A stretch of DNA of 64,000 nucleotides from Girardinichthys multiradiatus (lineage: Eukaryota; Chordata; Actinopteri; Cyprinodontiformes; Goodeidae). Position 1 is the first letter of the stretch. The number at the start of each line of letters is the position of its first letter. Under the pieces are notes generated by a model, which worked only from the letters and a program-made list of their open reading frames with translations, did not search any database and was not told the DNA's origin. This document shows positions 56,916 to 64,000 of the stretch, piece after piece. The translations under genes and the position numbers were made by a program. Where the stretch lies: the NCBI RefSeq assembly GCF_021462225.1, contig NC_061795.1, forward strand, positions 620,001 through 684,000, given 5' to 3'.

Positions 56916-59900
56916 AAAATTGCCCACTCAATTTTTGTATATATGTATATATAAAAAATAAAATTCATTGAAGTTTGTGGCTGTAACATAGCAAATTGTA
57001 GAAAAAGGTCATTGTGCATTAATAATTTGGGAAGACACTAATGAAGCCAAACCAAGAAGAACAAAGCTTGGGAGGAAAGAATGTTAGTTAAGAAAGATTA
57101 CATCTTCTTAGTGACTTCTTCATTTAGCCTTAAAAAACTGATGTGGTGTAAAAGATCCAGCTGCATCAGGAGATCATGTGGTCAGGTACCTGATTATATA
57201 ACAAAAACCTCAGAAATAAGATTCCTCCAAAAGCATCAAGGAGCAGTGTACAATGTACCAATTATGGTCCTGCAATTCATTCTATTAACTTGTGGTGGCG
57301 CCCCTGAACACTATTAGTCCCTTTAAAAAAAAATCTTCTAATTAGTCAGCGTTCATAGCAAATGAGCAAAAAATAAATGTTTAATTTTTCACCAATGAAA
57401 CCTTCCAGTGTGATTAAAACATGCTTGTGACTAACAGTTTCTGTAAAGAACAAGGGTCAGTTTTATTTGTGTGCACAAAGGCCAGCACCTAAGAGGACAT
57501 TTCAACACATCTAAATCCTTATTGGTTCCAGTCATTACAGAGTTAAATGCACAAGCCAACCAAGGACACAAATGTAATGTTTCTAACCAGCAAATACACA
57601 CATGGTCTTCTCTAACCGCCCACATGCTCCCTCTATAAATAGCTCTGTGTCCAAACAGTCATTTTCACTCATCATAGAAGGAAGATGTAATTTTGAACAA
57701 GCTCTGAATAATAAGGTTCACTGGTGGTTCTGATACTTAGAGTCCAGTTTCCTTTAGAAAATGAACCCCAGGGCATCTTTAAGTTTTACACTTCACAATG
57801 TTTTTAATTTTACTATTTGACACTGAGCAGAATAGCTGAACAGGACTCTCAAAATCATGATTTTTAAAACCTAACTTTACATCATCATTTTGATTAAAAG
57901 GCAACCATTCAAAAAAGTTGTCAAAACGGTCGTCACCCTTTATGAATTTAATGCAATTTTTAAAAACGGATATCACATAAGCCTCAGGTAAGGGTGCGTC
58001 AGCTGGCGGCCCTCTCTGGTCTAATAGGATTGAGTGCCAACTGCACCTCGTAAGCTCCGGAGTTTAATCCATTAACCTGAAAGGTTAGGGCAAGAGAGGA
58101 GCCGGTGGTGCATATCTGTCAGTCTCACAAACGTTAAGAACTTGCACATTGTTTTGCTTCTCAAGAAGCAATTCAAAAGCATTAGGTTAGGTCAATATAG
58201 AGGTCCATAACACAAATAACCTGCATCGGTTTTAAACAGCTTACCACCACCATGTATAGAAAAATCCATATCCGTTTCTCTGTATCAATTCAAAAAGTAA
58301 TCTTGGGATTCTTGCTAGAAACTTGATCCTGAACAATACAGTACAACCCTGGGTTTCCTGACTGCTTTTTGCTGCTCACCACATGCACAATGTTTTAATT
58401 AATTCTCAATACCTCAAATGTGAGAACTAAACCTGCAATGTATAAAAAGGCTTCTTTAGTCGAAAGGTACAAAACACCGAAGGGGTGAAATGAAACGGGT
58501 CACCTTTTTAAGCTTTCATATTGACCAAGTTGTACCTTTTTGACAAAGTACTGTTAGAAAATATGAGTATATGAATCCAATCACAAAAATCTACAGGAGG
58601 TTGCTCATAGCTGTTATAACCATCATTTTTAAGAATCAAATCAGGATCAGTCTTAAAATTAGAAGAAGCAGAGTTTATAAAGTTTTAAAGAAATAATCGA
58701 CAACATTAACTCCTCCATGAGATTTGGGCATTTTTCTGACCATTTTCAAAACTCATAAAAATACTTGCGTGCAATAAAAAAAATGATATACACTGCTTAA
58801 GAACATAATGGTTTGTTTACAGGAGGGGGCAAAATGGGAACACATGGGTAAGACATGTGGGTACAAATTAGCTGAGGACCTTATTAGTCTTCTATTCTTT
58901 TACTACAGCCAGGTCAACATGGAATAATTATAAAACGATATATTGGAAACATGGCTGCAGGAAAATATTTCATAATCATATTGTCGAATATTGCGATGTT
59001 GGGTTTGGCTGTGATTAAACAACATTATCATGACTTTCCTCTTTCTTTTCCATCACTATGCTTCCATTATTCTCCATGAGCTTCAGCATCTTAGCAAATA
59101 TCTATATCGGATGTGAGGATCCATGGCAGTCTGTCCAAATGCATTAAAATGCATGACACATCACCTCTTTGCAATATTGATTCTGCACACATTGATATGT
59201 AGTGATGACTGACTCAATATATCGTGCAGGTTGGGTTCATTTAGCAGTCAAATAACTAAAGCCTCCTCCAATAAAGAGCTGAAAAATTTCCCAGAAATGC
59301 TATTTCCAGTGTGCTGTGGACTGGACAGGGAGTGCCAGTAGAACCTCAAATAGCTCGGATTTGGCGAGGTATAGTAAGCTCTGAGAGGAGTTCTTAAATC
59401 TGCAAAGTCCAACCGATTACCATATTCACTGCATGTTTTGCATTTCTGAAATCTATGAAAGATTTGAACTATGACATCAGCCTACATCATCCCCAAATCT
59501 GTACTTTAAAACAAATATAGACCCCGTACAGATTACAATTTGCTTCCTAAACCCTGAGGATTTCTGAAGTGAAGAGAATGCATTTTGCAAGCCTTTAGGG
59601 GGTAAAAAAGTAAATTTATCAGTTCTTCCTGCTGCAGGTCAAAGGGCACTAGTCTATTTACATATGAGCAGTTTCTATAGTTTTACCATAGATTTATCAA
59701 AGAGCAAACAATCTCTACTAAAAACATGCATCATGTTATCTATGATAGGAGTGTATTTAACTCAGACAAAATAAAGCAGGAAATTCTCATCCCTCTTCAT
59801 CCAAACCATGATGGGACAAGAACACATGCCAGCACCCTGTATGTATTCATTAGGGACCATGGAGCCCAGTCTGCCCACACAACCACATCCTGGGAGGAGA

Positions 59901-60724
59901 GAAAACTCTGGTAAAAACTACTGCGAGATTAATACACTTACATACTATTTGGCAACTTCCAAAAAGTCAAAAAATAACTGCCTAAAGCTGCTCTGAAAAA
60001 TTTGGCTTTAGAAGATCAAAAACAGAAAGAGGGCTCCTTCCTTCACCGTTTTCCATCCATCTGCTTTGGCCTGAAGTGAGCAGCTAGTGACATCTCTCAG
60101 TTTCTCCTGCTAAGTACTGTCATTTTGAGCCATGCTTTCCAACACACACTTGAACACACTTCCTTCCCTCTGCCACCCATGGAGGCACTTAGCCCAGTTT
60201 GACAGGGCAATCAAAAATGCTGCAGTCAGACCTGAGTAGCAAGTGTGACATTGTAAAGAGGGCAGACTTAATTCACCGTTCCGCCTCCATGTTCACTTTT
60301 TCGCCCGGCAACAGCAGCAGAGCTGACGTTTCTAACATTCACTGTGGACTGGCACTTTCTGTTGGCTGGATCCTGCATGAGGGATGAACCATGCGTGTGT
60401 GGATGTGTATGATAAACAGTCTGGATGTGAGATCATGAGCTGTGCGTGGTTATTAATGTCGTTTGTGCAGCATGCACGTGATTAGGCTCTATAAAGTGCA
60501 GAAAGGCAAAAGGGAAAAACATTCTGTGCATAAGGAAGTCAAAAACTACAAAATATAGTGCTTGTTCATATTTTTCCCATACATCAAAAATAATAAGTAA
60601 ATGCTACAGATAGCATTATTATGACTGTAATAATCAATATTTTGCTGTCCAGTTTAAATAAAATAAATTATATCCTGTTATAAATGTATTTTATAGGCTT
60701 AAAACTTTCTTTTTTTATAAAGCT
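56916..60724 (-). other. mfge8: mfge8 intron, largely unassigned
   Basis: AT-rich with no strong repeat signature. About 60040-60500 is more complex and repeat-free and could be a conserved element. No exon compatible with mfge8 was found. Confidence 0.4.
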
Positions 60725-61395
60725 TATAGTTAGAGTTGCTTAGGTTATCCTGAGCTATCTATGTAGTTATGCTGCTATAGGCTTAGACTGCTGGAAGAAT
60801 TTGTCCACTTTCTCTCACTAGGCTACAGTCTTCTACTACTCTCCAGTTTTGCATTATTTGCTGTTATTTCAGTTTTTACTTTGTTCTCTCTTTTTTCCTC
60901 TTCCTAAAAGCTGCATCTCACCTAGCTCTGTGTTTGGCATAAGGCGGGGGGCATCAGCTGAGCTGAGCTCTCTCTTCCATAGTTTAGCCTCTTAGTTGTA
61001 TTTCTCTCCTTGATACAGAAGCTACTACTGCCTTTAACATTCTACATTTCTTTAACATAGAAAGTACTCCTGGATCAGTGCTTCTTTGTTCTCTTTGTGT
61101 CTCTGCTCTGTTCTCTCTAACCCCCAGTCGGTCGTGGCAGATGGCCGCTCACACTGAGCCTGGTTCTGGTTCTGCTGGAGGTTTCTTCCTGTTAAAGGGG
61201 AGTTTTGCTTTCCAATGTGACATGCATGCTCAGTATGAAGGAGTGCTACAAAGTTAACGACACAATGCAAGTGACTGTCCACTGTCTCTACATGCTCATC
61301 CAGGAGTGAATGCTGCAAGTCACTGACTGGATGCAATCTGCTGGGTTTCCGTAGAAAACATTTTAAACAATTTGAATAATAAACCCATGCCTGAT
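60725..61395 (+). mobile_element. Common teleost interspersed repeat
   Basis: The block CCCCAGTCGGTCGTGGCAGA, GCTGGAGGTTTCTTCCTGTT, CTACATGCTCATCCAGGAGT and GATGCAATCTGCTGGGTTTC is the conserved part of a repeat seen across fish genomes. It is non-coding; its class (LINE or SINE 3' part) is not clear from sequence alone. Confidence 0.55.
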
Positions 61396-62059
61396 ACAGA
61401 CACAAATAAAGCGCACTTTGGCTGTCACTTCTGTAGACAAATGCAGGGCCCTCTCTGACCTTGCAGTACACATAGGATTTTCCATAACTCCTCATAGCCA
61501 CAAGAACTACCCATATTATTAGAGGGGAAGGTTATATCCAATTAGTATAAATGACTTCTCTGCAGAGGGCTTTTAATCTAACAGCCAAGTAAACTTTACT
61601 GCTAAATGACTTGTGGATGAATAGATTTTAATGAGCTGTGATTTGTGGCTTTTGCAGTTAAGCAAAAAATGCAAATGGATAGTTTGGTTGCATTTCAAGT
61701 TAAATAAGACAGTATGCAATCTAGGGATTCTGGTTTAAAATAGATGATGATGCAGAAAGGACTTAAATGGCTCAGCTACCATGTGTATACTTCAACTAAA
61801 GCTCTGAGGCATGATTGACAAATGTTTTAGTAAAATTGGATCCATGCTGTCAGGTTGGGTGATGTGATTAAAATGTGGTGCATCTAATGCAGAAATATCC
61901 CTGGCATTCTTATGTTCCTAGCCTTGACTCACAATTCCTTGTTGTGAGAGATAAAGCTGTACTCAGTGATTATCTCATCTGTGTGTGTGTGTTCCTGTCT
62001 TGGCATCACAGTGAGAACCATTTTCCCGATTTCACCATCAAATTGAGGACCGTTTGTAC

Positions 62060-62286
62060 CAAAGTGAGGACATTTTGCTGGTCCTCACGACCTATTTTGC
62101 TAACGGTTAGGTTTAGGACTAAGGTGTGAACTGAGTTTAGGTTAAGGTTAGGGTTAGGCATGCACTGGTAATGGTTAGGTTTAGGGTTATTGTCAGGGTT
62201 AGGGCATAGAAAGGGTTGAAAATGACTGAAAATCAATGGAAGTCAATGGGAGTCAACACATGGTCCTCACTACATATAGCAAAACA

Positions 62287-62290
<4 letters not shown>
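62060..62290 (+). repeat. Telomere-like (TTAGGG-related) repeat tract
   Basis: Degenerate GGTTAGG/TTTAGGGT/GGTTAGGGTT words occupy about 62104-62205, framed by TGAGGACATTTTGCTGGTCC and ACATGGTCCTCACTACATAT. This looks like a fish interspersed element with telomere-like core rather than a true interstitial telomere. Confidence 0.55.

Positions 62291-62360
<70 letters not shown>
62290..62360 (+). repeat. (GT)n microsatellite
   Basis: About 35 uninterrupted GT units. Open frames across it are artefacts of the dinucleotide repeat. Confidence 0.97.
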
Positions 62361-63525
62361 CTTGAATTCCACCACTCCTGCATGCAGCCAAGAAAACAAA
62401 GTGCATCAAGATCTGAAGATGAAAAAGAGACAAGACAGCAAGACAGGCACATATGTCGATTTCTTGTTAAGCTTGATTTCCATCGTTACCTGTTGGAGAG
62501 GTTAAATCTGCTCCCTGGACACCTAGAAAGAAAAGGCATTTATAATCCAACACAAAAGACACTGGAGCCTTTTTAAAAAATTCTGATATAGCTCTTGACA
62601 AATTTCTTCTTAGTGCACATTTGGCCACTGTTTTTCAAGCAAACAGTAACCATCTGTCTCTGCGTGCTTGACAGGAGGCATTAGAGGAGTGCAGCACATG
62701 TTTTCACTGTTGCCTCTCTCTGTTGGGCTGACCCTGGATGGACCAACATGGTCTTAGTAAGCAACAAGAGGACCTTTCTAGTGGTCAGTTCTGCTAACAT
62801 ATGTCTATATGTTCAGCCGCGTTCCATTTACCTCAGAACTCTGAAAGTAGGAAAGTTAATGTTCCAGTTGCAAGTCTGAATACCAGTGAAATTTGTTACT
62901 TGTTTTGCTATTAGCAATTAAAAGTCACTAATGTCTTGTTGCGATTTAACATTATGTTTAAACAAAGAAGCTGTACAGAACTGTATGTGTCACTGATTTA
63001 CTGAGTTGCAAAAAGTCAGAAGTGCAAATAATGAAAAATGTACTGCAACCTTCCATGGTGGGTTTTTGGAGTGGGGTTGGGGTGGAACATGGGCATTTCC
63101 AGATCATTTTTTGTTTTATATACAAAATTGAAAAACCCCACTCCAGAATACAAAAAGGAATGTACCATTAATATGTATAGAAACATAAATAAGCCAAGAA
63201 TTGTGAAAAAATCAATGTCAAAGAAATGTGCTATGGAATATGACTCTTAATCTGGTCATAGCAAAGTTAAAAGTTGTCATAATGGTGTGATTTGTCTATA
63301 TATTAATAGTTGTTAGGAAATACAGTTTTATATCGTTATCCATATCTTTAACAACCAATTTAATAAACATACAGTGGCACACTGCTGAAATCAGACTTTT
63401 TATATCAGACCACAGCAACACAAGACCTGTAAGACCAGCCAAAATGTCTACTTTTTCTTTACACAAGTACTTTTGAATAAACATTATATTTATGTTAAAA
63501 CTATTTAAATGGAGCACAGACTTAC

Positions 63526-63645
63526 TGGTCTGGCAGTAACTTCCTTCAAAGCCGGGCTGACATCTGCAGACATAATCAGTGAAGACATCACCTCGGCGGG
63601 ACTCACAGACGCCATCATTCTTGCAAGGGTTGGGGCTACATGGTC
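63526..63645 (-). CDS. mfge8: mfge8 exon: EGF-like domain 2 with RGD motif
   Basis: The 120-bp exon, acceptor TCCAAAAG, donor GTAAGT, encodes [19 protein letters not shown] and GFEGSYCQT. The RGD codons are 63595-63587, between cysteines 3 and 4 of the EGF fold, the position of the integrin-binding loop in MFGE8 and EDIL3. Confidence 0.95.
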
Positions 63646-63886
63646 CTTTTGGATAAAAACAAAGCAGAAAGAACTTGAAGCATAAAGTCAAGTAAGTCAT
63701 CCTGTAACGCCTTAAAGTAATTTATGGTGTTGAGAGAAAAAAAAACTTTTAATTTATCATTTAAAACAAGCAACTTCAAAACATGATTCAATCTATTAAT
63801 GTCATTAATTCATGTATTTTCTCTCACAGCTAATTAGAAGAAGATTAAGTCTGGAATATTAGTTTAGGGGTCAGAAATAAGCATAC

Positions 63887-64000
63887 CCGTCTCAGTCTCA
63901 TTGCAGGTTTCTCCAGAAAAGCCATCAGGGCAGATGCAAATGAAAGGAGTTCCTGTGCCAGTCACACAGGTTCCTCCATTGTTACAAACATTCTCAGCAC
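63887..64000 (-). CDS. mfge8: mfge8 exon: EGF-like domain 1 (partial, runs off window)
   Basis: Encodes AENVCNNGGTCVTGTGTPF through GFSGETCNETETG with donor GTATGC; five EGF cysteines are visible and the first lies outside the window. It joins EGF2 in phase 1. The signal-peptide exon should be upstream, right of the window. Confidence 0.92.

Larger units (their letters stand above)
44422..64000 (-). other. mfge8: mfge8 gene (milk fat globule EGF factor 8 / lactadherin), all but the 5' end
   Basis: Nine minus-strand exons in one frame encode three EGF-like domains and two coagulation factor 5/8 C-type (discoidin) domains, ending GCDQ-stop. Lactadherin is a secreted opsonin: its C domains bind phosphatidylserine and its RGD motif binds alpha-v integrins, bridging apoptotic cells and vesicles to phagocytes. 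The sequence ASSVR-LGLQRW-PELARL in C1 and the IFPGN...HKKN-F motif in C2 are closer to MFGE8 than to EDIL3, and the neighbour hapln3 supports MFGE8. The signal-peptide exon and part of EGF1 are outside the window. A large intron (52469-63525) holds a nested transposon pair. Confidence 0.92.

Noticed and set aside
62236..62576. Open frames of alternating Cys-Val or Thr-His
   Set aside because: They are translations of the GT microsatellite.
44422..64000. EDIL3 instead of MFGE8, given three EGF domains
   Set aside because: Discoidin sequence details and the hapln3/acan neighbourhood fit MFGE8 better; EGF count alone is not decisive.

Overview
This is vertebrate nuclear DNA, almost certainly from a teleost fish. 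Genes are split by GT-AG introns, the DNA is AT-rich, and introns and intergenic space are full of Tc1/mariner transposons, L2/Rex-type LINEs and SINEs. The encoded proteins are plainly vertebrate extracellular-matrix proteins. Three genes occur in the order acan (+), hapln3 (-), mfge8 (-), the gene order known for the ACAN-HAPLN3-MFGE8 block of jawed vertebrates. The paralogous VCAN-HAPLN1-EDIL3 block was considered and rejected, because a second pair of link modules (G2) is present and the HAPLN and discoidin sequences look more like HAPLN3 and MFGE8.

Layout. About 0.9-13.1 kb holds the aggrecan core protein: Ig, four link-module units (G1 and G2), a short interglobular segment, two small linker exons, one 1,068-bp Ser-Gly-rich chondroitin-sulfate exon, three C-type lectin exons, a Sushi exon and a basic tail. 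The signal-peptide exon lies left of the window. About 13.9-28.6 kb is a transposon graveyard with nested insertions, including a LINE ORF with intact RT and RNase H motifs, two Tc1 elements and a perfect palindrome. About 28.9-33.9 kb is hapln3, complete from a CpG-rich 5' end to the stop codon. About 34-44.4 kb is intergenic repeats plus the likely 3' UTR of mfge8. About 44.4-64 kb is mfge8: six discoidin exons and three EGF exons, with its signal-peptide exon right of the window.

How the genes relate. Aggrecan G1 and HAPLN link protein both bind hyaluronan and together build proteoglycan aggregates in cartilage and other matrices. MFGE8 is a secreted bridge between phosphatidylserine membranes (C1/C2 discoidin domains) and RGD-binding integrins (RGD in EGF2).

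No new cellular system was found. The points most worth a second look are the diverged aggrecan interglobular segment lacking a recognisable aggrecanase site, the very small CS/KS region without EGF exons, a perfect 108-bp-arm palindrome at 22.0-22.2 kb, a hAT-type MITE whose flank is also inverted, two recent Tc1 elements each inactivated by a visible single lesion, nested insertions dated by target-site duplications, and a three-EGF MFGE8 architecture.
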